NCBI GenBank assembly: GCA_035534455.1
Contig: DATLRV010000011.1
Location: forward strand, 1 to 64,000
Source of the DNA: JAJYVT01 sp035534455
GTDB taxonomy: Bacteria; Actinomycetota; Acidimicrobiia; Acidimicrobiales; RAAP-2
Direction of reading: 5' to 3'
Length of the DNA stretch: 64,000 nt
Positions within the stretch are counted from its first letter, which is position 1. Each line of letters begins with the position of its first letter. Shown here in pieces: positions 14,394-26,435 of this stretch. The notes under the pieces were generated by a model. It searched no databases. It was given only the letters and a program-made list of their open reading frames with translations, and was not told the DNA's origin. The position numbers were made by a program, and so were the translations under genes.

Positions 14394-16511
14394 ATGGCGA
14401 GAGCGCGCGCCCTCGGATGGGGCGGCAACGAGGTCCAGATGGAGGGCACGGGCGCGCCGGCGCAGCGGCTCGAGCCCGCGGGGGTGCCGCGGCGCGCGGT
14501 GATCGAAGACGTGAAGCCGACGGTGGACGGCGGGCGCTTCCCTGCGAAGGCAGCGGTCGGGGACGACGTGGTCGTCGAGGCGACGGCGTTCGTCGACGGC
14601 CACGACCTCCTGGCCTGTGACCTGCGCGTCCAGCGTGAGGGCCAGCCCGAGTGGACCACGACCGACATGGCGCCCCTCGGCAACGACCGCTGGCGGGGAA
14701 CCTTCCACGCCGACGCGGTGGGCCGGTACCGCTTCTCGGTTCGGGCGGGCGTCGACCGGTTCGCGACGTGGCGCCGGGACCTGGTCGCTCGCGCCGACGC
14801 CGGTCAGGATGTGCGCAGCGAACTGCTCGTCGGCGCGGCGTTGCTCTCGAAGGTGGCCGCGCGGGCATCCGGCGCAGAGAAGTTGTCGCTGAGCGTCGCC
14901 GCGGACGCCGTCGCGACCGCGGCGGCCCGATCCGGGCTCTCGTCGCCCGTATCCCGATCCGGGCTCACGTCCCCTGCGGTTCCGGACGGTCTCGACCATT
15001 CCGACGAGACGACGGTGGGCGCCATGCTCCAGAGCGCCTTGTTGACGGCTCTCGTCCGGCGCCACCGGGCCACCTCGGACGCCACGACATCGGCCACGTA
15101 CACCGTGGTCGTGGACCCCGCCCTCGCGCGCTTCTCCACCTGGTACGAGATGTTCCCCCGTTCGGCGTCGCCGGAGGAAGGACGGTCCGGCACCCTGGCC
15201 GACGTCGAGGCCCGGCTCGAGTACGTCGAGGCGCTCGGCGCCGACGTGCTCTACCTCCCGCCCGTCCATCCGATCGGGACGACCGCCCGGAAGGGCCGGG
15301 ACGGCGCGATCGAGGCGGCGGCGGACGATCCCGGGAGCCCGTGGGCGATCGGCTCGCCGGAAGGTGGTCACTGCGCCATCGACCCGAGCCTCGGCACCCT
15401 GGACGACCTCCGCCGGCTCGTCTCGGCCGCGCGCGAGCGGAGGATCGAGGTCGCGATGGACGTCGCGTTCCAGTGCTCACCTGACCATCCCTGGGTGCGG
15501 GAGCACCCGGAGTGGTTCCTCCACCGGCCCGACGGGTCGATTGGCTGCGCGGAGAACCCGCCGAAGCGCTACGAGGACATCTACCCGCTGAATTTCGAGA
15601 ACGACGACTGGTGGGGGTTGTGGCTCGCGCTCGCCGGCGTGGTGAGGTTCTGGATCGCCCAGGGCGTGCGCGTGTTCCGCGTCGACAACCCGCACACGAA
15701 GCCGTTCGCGTTCTGGGAGTGGCTTCTCTCGAGCGTGAAGGACGAGCATCCCGAGGTGATCCTGCTGTCCGAGGCCTTCACGCGTCCTGCGGTGATGTAC
15801 CGGCTGGCGAAGCTCGGGTTCACCCAGTCGTACACGTACTTCGCCTGGCGGAACACGAAGTGGGAGCTCGAGTCGTACATGGCCGAGCTCGCGGGTGTCT
15901 CGCACTTCTTCAGGCCGAACTTCTGGCCGAACACCCCCGACATCCTGACCGATGCCCTGCAGACGGGTGGCACCGCCACGTTCGTGGCCAGGCTCGTGCT
16001 CGCCTCGACCCTTACTGCAAGCTACGGCGTCTACGGGCCGGTCTTCGAGCTGCAGGAGCACCTCCCGCGCTCGCCGGGCTCCGAGGAGTACCTCGGCTCC
16101 GAGAAGTACGCGGTGCGTCACTGGGACCTCGACCGGCCCGACAGCCTCGCCCCGCTGATGGCGAGGCTCAACGCCGTGCGACGCAGCCACCGCGCGCTCC
16201 AGCGCAACGACACGCTCCGGTTCCACGCGACGGGCAACGATCAGCTGATCGCGTACTCGAAGACCTGGGACGACGACGCCGTGCTCGTCATCGTGAACCT
16301 TGACCCGGCACACCGACAGTCCGGCTGGGTCGACCTCGGAGACTTCGGCCGGGGCCCGGGCGAGTCGATCGAGGTGCACGACCTGCTCACCGACGCGCGC
16401 TACCGCTGGGAGGGCTCGCACAGCTTCGTCATCCTCGACCCCGGGACCGTCCCGGCGCACGTGTTGTCGATCGGTGTCGGGTCCCGGTCGTCGTCGACGG
16501 GAGCCTCGTGA
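14394..16511 (+). CDS. glgE: Alpha-1,4-glucan:maltose-1-phosphate maltosyltransferase
   Basis: A 705-residue GH13_3 enzyme that transfers maltose from maltose 1-phosphate to the non-reducing end of alpha-glucan. The nucleophile Asp is at about 431 (FRVDNPHTKP), the acid/base Glu at about 460 (LLSEAFTRP) and the third carboxylate at about 516 (NTPDILTD). The N-terminal beta domain and long helical insert that build the GlgE dimer are present; VLYLPPVHPIG and EGGHCAIDP are family signatures. A GC-rich insertion with three SGL(S/T)SP-like repeats sits near residues 182-200. The ATG at 14394 has GGGAGGG upstream. The last four bases overlap the treS-mak start, so translation is coupled. Confidence 0.96.
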   Translation: MARARALGWGGNEVQMEGTGAPAQRLEPAGVPRRAVIEDVKPTVDGGRFPAKAAVGDDVVVEATAFVDGHDLLACDLRVQREGQPEWTTTDMAPLGNDRWRGTFHADAVGRYRFSVRAGVDRFATWRRDLVARADAGQDVRSELLVGAALLSKVAARASGAEKLSLSVAADAVATAAARSGLSSPVSRSGLTSPAVPDGLDHSDETTVGAMLQSALLTALVRRHRATSDATTSATYTVVVDPALARFSTWYEMFPRSASPEEGRSGTLADVEARLEYVEALGADVLYLPPVHPIGTTARKGRDGAIEAAADDPGSPWAIGSPEGGHCAIDPSLGTLDDLRRLVSAARERRIEVAMDVAFQCSPDHPWVREHPEWFLHRPDGSIGCAENPPKRYEDIYPLNFENDDWWGLWLALAGVVRFWIAQGVRVFRVDNPHTKPFAFWEWLLSSVKDEHPEVILLSEAFTRPAVMYRLAKLGFTQSYTYFAWRNTKWELESYMAELAGVSHFFRPNFWPNTPDILTDALQTGGTATFVARLVLASTLTASYGVYGPVFELQEHLPRSPGSEEYLGSEKYAVRHWDLDRPDSLAPLMARLNAVRRSHRALQRNDTLRFHATGNDQLIAYSKTWDDDAVLVIVNLDPAHRQSGWVDLGDFGRGPGESIEVHDLLTDARYRWEGSHSFVILDPGTVPAHVLSIGVGSRSSSTGAS

Positions 16512-19500
16512 CCGTCGCCGAAGAGCGCTCCATGCAGATGGCCCGCGGCGTCCCGGTGGGCGGGACCGCGCACTGGTACCACGACGCGGTGATCTACGAG
16601 CTGCACGTCCGTGCGTTCCACGACAGCGACGCCGACGGCGTGGGCGACTTCCGCGGGCTCGTCCAGAAGCTCGACTACCTCCAGGAGCTCGGCGTCACCG
16701 CGCTGTGGCTCCTGCCGTTCTACCCGTCTCCGTTGCGGGACGACGGGTACGACATCGCCGACTACCGCGACGTCCATCCCTCCTACGGGACGCTGCGGGA
16801 CTTCCGCACCCTCTTGCGCGAGGCCCACCGGCGGGGGCTGCGGGTCGTGACCGAGCTCGTGCTCGCTCACACCTCGGACATGCACCCTTGGTTCCAGCGC
16901 GCGCGGCGCGCGCGCCCGGGGAGCTCGTACCGCGACTTCTACCTGTGGAGCGACACGCCCGACCGGTTCAAGGACGCACGGATCATCTTCCCCGACTTCG
17001 AAAGCTCGAACTGGACGTTCGACTCGGTCGCGGGAGCGTACTTCTGGCACCGCTTCTACTCCCACCAGCCGAGCCTGAACTACGACAACCCGGCGGTCGA
17101 GCAGGCGATGTTGGACATCGTCGACTACTGGATGGACATGGGCGTCGACGGGCTCCGGCTCGACGCGGTGCCCTACCTGTACGCCCGGGAAGGCACGTCC
17201 TGCGAGAACCTGCCCGAGACGTTCGAGTACCTCCGGCGCCTCCGCGCGCATATCGACGAGCGGTACGAGGACCGGATGCTCCTCGCGGAGGCGAACCAGT
17301 GGCCGGAGGACGCGGTCGCGTACATGGGCAAGGGCGACATGTGCAACATGGCGTTCCACTTCCCGCTGATGCCCCGGATGTTCATGGCCGCGCGCCAGGA
17401 GGACCGCTTCCCTGTCGTCGACATCCTGGCGGAGACGCCGCCCGCCCCACCGGACTGCCAATGGGCGCTCTTCTTGAGGAACCACGACGAGCTGACCCTC
17501 GAGATGGTGACCGACGAAGAGCGCGACTACATGTACCGATCGTTCGCGCAGGACCCCAGGGCGCGGGTGAACGTGGGGATCCGGCGCCGGCTGGCCCCGC
17601 TCTTGGGCAACGACCGGGCGCTCATCGAGATGATGCACGGCTTGCTCTTCTCCCTGCCGGGGACGCCGATCGTCTACTACGGCGACGAGATAGGGATGGG
17701 CGACAACATCTACCTCGGCGACCGCGACGCCGTCCGCACGCCGATGCAGTGGAACGCCGATCGCAACGCTGGCTTCTCGAGGGCTAATCCCCAGCAGCTC
17801 TACCTCCCCGTCGTGACCGACCCCGTGTACCACGCGTCGGCGGTCAACGTCGAGGCCGCGGAGGCCAACCCGAACTCGCTGCTCTGGTGGATGCGCCGCG
17901 TCATCCACCTCCGTCAGCGCTACAAGGCGTTCAACCGCGGGACGCTCGAGCACCTCCGGCCCGACAACCGCAAGGTGCTCGCGTTCCTGCGCCGCTACGA
18001 GGACGAGCTCCTCCTCGTCGTCGTCAACCTCTCCCGGTTCGTCCAGTGCGTCGAGCTGGACCTCTCCGAGCTCTGCGGGGCGGTCCCCGTCGAGCTGTTC
18101 GGGAACATGCGGTTCCCACCGGTCGGGGAGCTGCCCTACTTCCTCACGCTCGGACCCCACGGCTTCTACTGGTTCTCCCTCGAGTTCGACCCCGAGTCCC
18201 GCCGCATGCCGGACGCCAGGCTGCGCGTCGAGGGACGCTGGGACGAGGTGCTGACCGACCCTCGCGCGCTCGAGGCGGTCCTCGTGCGGCACCTCGCGAC
18301 CAGACGCTGGTTCGTCTCCAAAGCCCGCACGATCGCCTCGGTTGCGCTCGTCGACAGCCTGGCGGTCGGGGACCGCAACTCGTCGCTCGCGCATCTCGCC
18401 ATCGTCCGGGTCGAGCTCGACCAGGGTGCGTCGGAGCAGTACCTGCTCCCTCTCGCCTACGCGCAAGGAGACCGGGCGCAGGCCGTGCGCCGCTTGCACC
18501 CCGATGCGGTCGTCGCGGACCTGCGGGTGGGCGACGAAGAGGGCGTGCTCTACGACGCCGTGTGGGAGCCAGAGCTCTCCCGGGTGGTGTTCGAGATGAT
18601 CGGTCGGCGCCGCTCGGTCGTGTCGCGTGAAGGCCGGGCATGGGGCAACCCGACCCCCGCCTATCGCGCGATCCGCGGCCGCGTTCCCCGCGACGTGCAA
18701 CCGTCGCCCATGTCGGCGGAGCAGTCCAACAGCTCGGTGGCACTCGCGGACGGGGGAATCCTCAAGTTCCTTCGCAAGCTGGAAGAGGGCACGAACCCCG
18801 GCGTCGAGCTGCCGCGGTTCCTCTCCGAGCGTGTCCACTTCCCGCACGCTCCGCGCTCGGGGGGGAGCCTCGAGTACCGCTCGAACCAGCAGGCCAGCCG
18901 CCCGATGACCCTGGTCACCCTGGAGGAGATGGTGCCCAACGAGGGGGACGGCTGGAGCTACGTCGTCGACGCCCTGACCCGCAGGCTCGAAGAGGCGATC
19001 GCCCACGGGGCCGAGGCCGTCGCGGCGCGCTCGTCGCCGGACCTGCTCGGGCTCGGCGCACAGGAGGAGCCGCCCGACGAGCTCTTCGACCACGTGGAAT
19101 GGGCGTCGCTCCTCGGGCGGCGCACCGGCGAGCTCCATGTCGCGCTGGCCACCGACACCACCGACCCGGCCATGGCCCCCGAGCCGATGACCCCGGTCGA
19201 CCGCCTCTCGCTCTACCACGGGGCGGGCAGCATGGTGCGCCGCACGTTCCGCCAGATCAGGGAGGCGGGCCTGGACACATCATCCGCCGTTGCGGCCGTC
19301 CTGCGCAGGGAGCGGGACATCGCAGAGCGCTTCCGGACGATCGCCACCGCGCCGGCTGCCGCGCAGCGGATCCGGGTACACGGTGACTACCACCTCGGTC
19401 AGGTCCTGTGGACGGGGAAGGACATCGTGATCATCGACTTCGAAGGGGAGCCCGCGCGTTCGCTCGGGCAGCGACGGCTCAAGCGGCCGGTCGCGACCGA

Positions 19501-19834
19501 TCTGGCGGGGATGCTCCGGTCGTTCCACTACGCATCGCGCGCCGTGGGCATGCGCGCCGACCGGGATCTCGTCGGGCCCCAGGGTCACCGAGAACTGGGG
19601 CCGTGGCTCATCAGCTGGTACCGATGGATGGCCGCGGCCTTCCTGCGCTCCTACCTCGGGGTGCCGGGCGTCGCGGGGCTGCTCCCCGAGGACCGGGCCG
19701 AGCTCGGGGTGCTGCTGGACTTCTTCCTCCTCGAAAAGGCGGTCGCCGAGCTGGGCTACGAGGCGAACGCCCGTCCGGACTGGGTCGACATCCCCGCACG
19801 TGGGATCCTCGACGTGCTGGACGACGCCCGGTGA
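16508..19834 (+). CDS. Trehalose synthase-maltokinase fusion
   Basis: A 1108-residue fusion of TreS (residues 1 to about 565) and maltokinase Mak/Pep2 (about 567-1108). TreS interconverts trehalose and maltose: nucleophile Asp at about 219 (GLRLDAVPYL), acid/base Glu at about 261 (LLAEANQW) and RNHDEL. Maltokinase makes maltose 1-phosphate from maltose and ATP: HGDYHLGQVLW at about 958 and IIDFEGEP form the kinase-like catalytic and metal sites. The product is the donor substrate of GlgE, encoded just upstream. The gene starts with GTGA overlapping the glgE stop and ends with GTGA shared with malQ. Fusion of these two activities is known in other bacteria. Confidence 0.96.
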   Translation: MTVAEERSMQMARGVPVGGTAHWYHDAVIYELHVRAFHDSDADGVGDFRGLVQKLDYLQELGVTALWLLPFYPSPLRDDGYDIADYRDVHPSYGTLRDFRTLLREAHRRGLRVVTELVLAHTSDMHPWFQRARRARPGSSYRDFYLWSDTPDRFKDARIIFPDFESSNWTFDSVAGAYFWHRFYSHQPSLNYDNPAVEQAMLDIVDYWMDMGVDGLRLDAVPYLYAREGTSCENLPETFEYLRRLRAHIDERYEDRMLLAEANQWPEDAVAYMGKGDMCNMAFHFPLMPRMFMAARQEDRFPVVDILAETPPAPPDCQWALFLRNHDELTLEMVTDEERDYMYRSFAQDPRARVNVGIRRRLAPLLGNDRALIEMMHGLLFSLPGTPIVYYGDEIGMGDNIYLGDRDAVRTPMQWNADRNAGFSRANPQQLYLPVVTDPVYHASAVNVEAAEANPNSLLWWMRRVIHLRQRYKAFNRGTLEHLRPDNRKVLAFLRRYEDELLLVVVNLSRFVQCVELDLSELCGAVPVELFGNMRFPPVGELPYFLTLGPHGFYWFSLEFDPESRRMPDARLRVEGRWDEVLTDPRALEAVLVRHLATRRWFVSKARTIASVALVDSLAVGDRNSSLAHLAIVRVELDQGASEQYLLPLAYAQGDRAQAVRRLHPDAVVADLRVGDEEGVLYDAVWEPELSRVVFEMIGRRRSVVSREGRAWGNPTPAYRAIRGRVPRDVQPSPMSAEQSNSSVALADGGILKFLRKLEEGTNPGVELPRFLSERVHFPHAPRSGGSLEYRSNQQASRPMTLVTLEEMVPNEGDGWSYVVDALTRRLEEAIAHGAEAVAARSSPDLLGLGAQEEPPDELFDHVEWASLLGRRTGELHVALATDTTDPAMAPEPMTPVDRLSLYHGAGSMVRRTFRQIREAGLDTSSAVAAVLRRERDIAERFRTIATAPAAAQRIRVHGDYHLGQVLWTGKDIVIIDFEGEPARSLGQRRLKRPVATDLAGMLRSFHYASRAVGMRADRDLVGPQGHRELGPWLISWYRWMAAAFLRSYLGVPGVAGLLPEDRAELGVLLDFFLLEKAVAELGYEANARPDWVDIPARGILDVLDDAR

Positions 19835-21771
19835 CCGACGAGCTGCGCGCCCTCGCCCGGCTCTACGACGTGCAGACCGCCTACGTCGACGCGACCGGCA
19901 CGTCGCGCGAGACGAGCCCCGACGCGCTCCGCGCGGTCCTCGCTGCGCTCGGGGCCGCGGTGACAGACCCGGCGTCCGCCGTCCGAGAGGAACGGCTGCG
20001 CCGCCACGTCCAGGTGCTCGAGCCCGTCATCGCCGTGCCCGCCGTGGGCACGCAGGCCGTGGCGGTCGGGCTCCCTCGCTCGGTGCACCCCCGGGACTGC
20101 TGGCTCGAGCTCGAGGCCGAGGACGGTGCGACCCGCCGGGTGCGGCTCATGCCGGCCATCCACCGGCCGCTCGGCTCGGCGCACGTCGAGGGCCGGACGA
20201 CGGACCGCTACGAGGCACAGCTCAGCTCCCCCCTCGACCTCCTGCCCCCCGCCTACTACCAGTTGCGGGTCGAGGGCCCCGGCTTCGACGCGACCTCGAT
20301 GGTCGTGGTCGCGCCGCGCTGTCCCGTGCCCGGACGTGGATGGGGCGCGTTCCTCCCGCTGCACGCCATGCGGACCGGTTCGGACTGGGGGGTGGGCAGC
20401 TACCCCGCGCTGGGCGCGGCGTCGAGGTGGGTGCGCGGTCTCGGCGGCGCGCTCTTCGGCACCCTGCCCCTGTACCCGGCGTTCTACGACGAGCCGCTCG
20501 AGGTCAGCCCGTACCTCCCGGTGTCGCGCCTCGGGTGGAACGAGCTGTACGTGGACCCGACGTCGCTCCCGGAGCTGGAGGGGTCCCCGGAGGCCCGCGC
20601 GCTGCTCGGCTCCGGGGAGTTCACCGGCGCGCTCGCGGCGGTGCGACGCGGGGCCCTCGTCGACTACCCCACTTCCATGCGGCTCGTCCGGCGGGCGCTC
20701 GAACCGCTCGCGCGTACGGTGTTCTCGGGCCCCTCGGCCCGCCGCGACGCCCTCGAGGCCTTCGCCCTCGAGCGTCCCGACCTGGTCGCCTACGCGCGCT
20801 TCCGAGCGGGTGGGCCGGTGACGCCGTTCGGTTCGTCGAGCGAAACGGGCGGTGTGCCCGAGGACGCGGCCGGGCGCTACCACCTCTACGCGCAATGGGT
20901 CGCCGAGCAGCAGCTGGCCGCTGTCGGTGAGGGGCTGCTGCTCGACCTCCCCGTGGGCGTGCACCCGTCGGGGTTCGACACGGGGTTCGAGCCGACGGCG
21001 TTCGCCGACGGCGTCGAGGTCGGCGCGCCGCCCGACCGGTTCTTCGCCAAGGGCCAGCGTTGGTCGTTCCGGCCGTTCCATCCGCGGGGGGTGCGTGAGC
21101 AGCGCTACCGCCACCCGGTCGCCCTCCTCCGTCAGGCGATGCGGCACGCCTCGGCGCTGCGGATCGACCACGTGATGGGGCTCTACCGCCTCTGGTGGGT
21201 GCCGGAGGGATCGGATGCCGCCGACGGGGCGTACGTCCGCTACCGCGACGACGAGCTGCGGGCGATCGTCGCCCTCGAGGCGCAGCGGTCGGGCACCGCG
21301 ATCGTGGGGGAGGACCTCGGCACGGTGTCCGAGGAGGTTCGCCGGGGAATGGCCGGCGACCGGATGCTCCGGTCCTGGGTGCTGCAGTTCGAGGTCTCGG
21401 CCGACGCGCCGCTGCCGGATCCGCCCGAGATGTCCATGGCGAGCATCGGCACGCACGATCTCCCCCGCTTCGTGTCCTTCTGGGAAGCCCCCGAGCATGC
21501 GCGCTGGCGCCGCGCCCTCGGCGGGGACGCACGCCGGGGGCTGCGCGCCAGCCTCGACCATCTCTCGGCGGGACCGGCGCGGCTCGTCCTCGCCGACGTG
21601 GAGGACCTGTGGCTGGAGCGGTGGCCGCACAACCGACCCGGCACCGGCGCCGAGGCGGGGAACTGGCGGCACCGCTCGGCGCGCACGTTGACAGAGATCG
21701 TCGTCGACGACGACGTCACGGGCGCCTTGGAGCGGATCGACGCGCTGCGGCGACACGAGGAGCTCGAATGA
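19831..21771 (+). CDS. malQ: 4-alpha-glucanotransferase (amylomaltase)
   Basis: A 646-residue GH77 enzyme that transfers alpha-1,4-glucan segments between oligosaccharides. The nucleophile Asp is at about 446 (ALRIDHVMGLYRLWWVPEG), the acid/base Glu at about 494 (IVGEDLGTV), and SIGTHDLPRFVSFW carries the third carboxylate. About 150 N-terminal residues precede the barrel, as in actinobacterial MalQ. GFDTGFEPTAFADGVEVGAP is the loop near the acceptor site. In this operon it would recycle short malto-oligosaccharides released by debranching. Start GTGA overlaps the treS-mak stop and its own stop overlaps the glgB start. Confidence 0.95.
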   Translation: MTDELRALARLYDVQTAYVDATGTSRETSPDALRAVLAALGAAVTDPASAVREERLRRHVQVLEPVIAVPAVGTQAVAVGLPRSVHPRDCWLELEAEDGATRRVRLMPAIHRPLGSAHVEGRTTDRYEAQLSSPLDLLPPAYYQLRVEGPGFDATSMVVVAPRCPVPGRGWGAFLPLHAMRTGSDWGVGSYPALGAASRWVRGLGGALFGTLPLYPAFYDEPLEVSPYLPVSRLGWNELYVDPTSLPELEGSPEARALLGSGEFTGALAAVRRGALVDYPTSMRLVRRALEPLARTVFSGPSARRDALEAFALERPDLVAYARFRAGGPVTPFGSSSETGGVPEDAAGRYHLYAQWVAEQQLAAVGEGLLLDLPVGVHPSGFDTGFEPTAFADGVEVGAPPDRFFAKGQRWSFRPFHPRGVREQRYRHPVALLRQAMRHASALRIDHVMGLYRLWWVPEGSDAADGAYVRYRDDELRAIVALEAQRSGTAIVGEDLGTVSEEVRRGMAGDRMLRSWVLQFEVSADAPLPDPPEMSMASIGTHDLPRFVSFWEAPEHARWRRALGGDARRGLRASLDHLSAGPARLVLADVEDLWLERWPHNRPGTGAEAGNWRHRSARTLTEIVVDDDVTGALERIDALRRHEELE

Positions 21772-23635
21772 TCACCCACTACGACCTGCAGCTCTTCAAC
21801 GAAGGCTCGCACCGTCGCCTGGCCGAGAAGCTCGGTGCGCACGTGTCCGACGACGGCGTCCACTTCGCGGTGTGGGCGCCCAGTGCGCGTGGCGTGTCGG
21901 TCGTCGGGGACTGGAACTGGTGGCAGCGCGCCGCCGACCCGCTGTCGCCGTGCGGGCGCTCGGGCATCTGGCAGGGCCTCGTCGACCACGCCCGCGTGGG
22001 TCAGGTGTACAAGTTCGCCGTGACGACGCCCGACGGAACCGTGCGCGAGAAGGCCGACCCCGTCGCCCTCTTCTGCGAGCAGCCTCCGAGGACCGGGTCG
22101 GTCGTGTGGGATCTCGCCTACGACTGGGGTGACCAGGAGTGGATGGCGACGCGGGGCGGCCGCCAGACCCTCGCGGCGCCGATCTCGATCTACGAGGTGC
22201 ACCTCGGCAGTTGGCGACGCACACCGGCGCGGCCGGGGGAGCTGCTCACGTACCGGGAGCTCGCCTCGCAGCTCGTCGACCACGTGCAGCGCAACGGGTT
22301 CACGCACGTCGAGCTCCTCCCGGTGATGGAGCACCCCTTCTACGGGAGCTGGGGGTACCAGACGACGGGCTTCTTCGCGCCGAGCGCGCGGTACGGGAAG
22401 CCCCAGGACTTCATGGCACTGGTCGACGCGCTCCACCAGGCGGGAATCGGCGTCATCCTCGACTGGGTGCCGTCCCACTTCCCCTCCGACGAGTTCGCGC
22501 TCGCGTCGTTCGACGGCACCCACCTCTACGAGCACGCCGACCCGCGCCGCGGCGTGCACCCGGACTGGAACAGCCTCGTCTTCAACTACGGCCGCCACGA
22601 GGTGCGGAGCTTCCTCGCCTCCTCGGCGGACCACTGGCTCCGCGCGTACCACGCCGACGGGCTGCGGGTCGACGCGGTGGCTTCCATGCTCTACCTCGAC
22701 TACTCGCGCAAGGCCGGCGAGTGGGAGCCGAACGCCGAGGGCGGGCGGGAGGACCTCGATGCCATCGCCTTCTTGCGGCAGCTCAACGCCGGCGCGTATG
22801 CCGACCACCCCGGGACCCAGACCTATGCCGAGGAATCGACGGCCTGGGGCGGGGTGTCGCGTCCCGTCGACTGGGGCGGCCTCGGCTTCGGGTTCAAGTG
22901 GGACATGGGCTGGATGCACGACACCCTCCGCTACCTGGAGCACGACCCGGTCCACCGGCGGTGGCACCACGGTGAGCTCACGTTCCGCGCGGTGTACGCC
23001 TTCACCGAGAATTTCGTCCTCCCTCTCTCCCACGACGAGGTCGTGCACGGCAAGGGGTCGCTGTTGAAGAAGATGCCGGGGGACGACTGGCAGCAGCGGG
23101 CGAACCTGCGGCTCCTCTACGGCTACCAGTACGGGCAACCCGGCAAGAAGCTCCTGTTCATGGGGTCGGAGCTCGCGGACCGCCGGGAGTGGAACCATGA
23201 CGAGGGGCTCCACTGGGAGCTGCTGGACGACGAGCGGCACGCGGGCATCTGCCGGTGGGTGCGTGACTTGAACGAGCTGTACCGGGCCGAACCTGCGCTG
23301 CACGAGCTGGACACGGACCCTGCCGGGTTCGAGTGGGTGCAGCACGAGGAGGCGGAGACCAGCCTCCTCAGCTTCCTGCGCAAGTCCTCGGACGGGCGGC
23401 TCGTGCTCGTCGTCTGTAATTTCACCCCGGTGCCTCGCGAGAACGTCCTCGTCGGTGTGCCCGTCGGCGGGGTGTGGCGTGAGCGCCTGAACTCCGACGC
23501 GAAGGAGTACGGCGGCAGCGGCATCGGCAACCTGGGCGAGGTCCACGCGCAGCCGGTTCCCTCCCACGGCCGCCCGCGCACCCTGACGCTGACGGCGCCG
23601 CCGCTCGGGTGCGTCTTCTTCGTGCCCGACGCCCC

Positions 23636-23639
<4 letters not shown>
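21768..23639 (+). CDS. glgB: 1,4-alpha-glucan branching enzyme
   Basis: A 623-residue GH13 branching enzyme that cuts an alpha-1,4 chain and rejoins it through an alpha-1,6 bond. An N-terminal CBM48 domain (FAVWAPSARGVSVVGDWN) is followed by the barrel: nucleophile Asp at about 302 (GLRVDAVASMLYLDYSR), acid/base Glu at about 355 (TYAEESTAW) and PLSHDEVVHGKGSL. The C-terminal beta domain ends in PLGCVFFVP. The length is that of one-CBM48 GlgB proteins, without the extra N-terminal domain of the longest ones. Translationally coupled on both sides by ATGA overlaps. Confidence 0.97.
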
Positions 23640-25750
<2,111 letters not shown>

Positions 25751-25756
25751 CACCTG

Positions 25757-25771
25757 GCGGCGTGACGCCGC
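25757..25771. terminator. Candidate bidirectional terminator hairpin
   Basis: A perfect 6-bp stem (GCGGCG/CGCCGC) with a 3-base TGA loop sits in the 34 bases between the convergent glgX and CsrA-like stops. There is no T-run, so it would be a non-canonical or Rho-assisted terminator. Confidence 0.4.
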
Positions 25772-25784
25772 GCGAGCTGCGGGA

Positions 25785-26354
25785 TCAGCCGGCCGCGCTC
25801 CCCGCGGGGACGTCCTGGGAGACGGTGGCGTGGACGGGCGGGTCGGCGGGGACCGGTGCCACCGCCTGGACCACGTCCCAGAGCTCCTCGCGGTAGACGC
25901 GGCGGTTCGGGGCGTCGACCCCAAGGCGGACGTAGTTGCCGGCAGGTCGGATCAGGGTGATGCTGACGGCCTCGCCGATCGCCTGGCCGCCGAGCGTGAC
26001 GGCGGGGTTCCCCTTCGAGATGGAGGCGATCGCCACCCACAGACCGTCGCCGACCTCGACCCGCTCGCCTGGTCGGCGGTCGAGCGCCAGCCCGGCATGC
26101 GCCGCCATCGCGGCGTCCCCGTCGCCGGCGGTGGTGACCCGTACGCGAGTCCCGTCGAATTCGACGCTCGATATCGGGACGATCTCGAGCCGCGCCTCGG
26201 TCGTCGAGACGGCCGTTGCGGAGACCCGGAGCTCGGGGAACGCCGATGAACGCAGGCCGATCCAGACGCGGCGGTCCGCGACCGAAAGGACCGTGACGCG
26301 CAGGTCCGGCTCGATCACGATCGTCTCGCCCGGCCGGCGATTGAGCACCAGCAT
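25785..26354 (-). CDS. Protein of repeated CsrA-like modules
   Basis: A 189-residue protein whose start reads like CsrA (MLVLNRRPGETIVIEPDLRV to about residue 35). A second CsrA-like opening is at about 89-123 (LALDRRPGERVEVGDGLWVA) and a third, lacking the first strand, at about 126-165, ending in the canonical RLGVDAPNRRVYREELWDVV. CsrA is a small homodimer that binds GGA motifs in mRNA using strand 1 of one chain and the REE strand of the other. Here the first LNRR and the last REE are kept, while module 1 has lost its own HREE strand, so one chain might form a single asymmetric RNA site. It faces glgX across 34 bases. Start ATG has GGAAGGGA upstream. Confidence 0.75.
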   Translation of the reverse strand: MLVLNRRPGETIVIEPDLRVTVLSVADRRVWIGLRSSAFPELRVSATAVSTTEARLEIVPISSVEFDGTRVRVTTAGDGDAAMAAHAGLALDRRPGERVEVGDGLWVAIASISKGNPAVTLGGQAIGEAVSITLIRPAGNYVRLGVDAPNRRVYREELWDVVQAVAPVPADPPVHATVSQDVPAGSAAG

Positions 26355-26435
26355 GTGCGTCCCTTCCGCCCTTGGTTCCGGGGGACAACCGTAGTTGGCA
26401 TCCAGGAGCGGTGCGTGGCTCGCCGCGGCCGCGTC

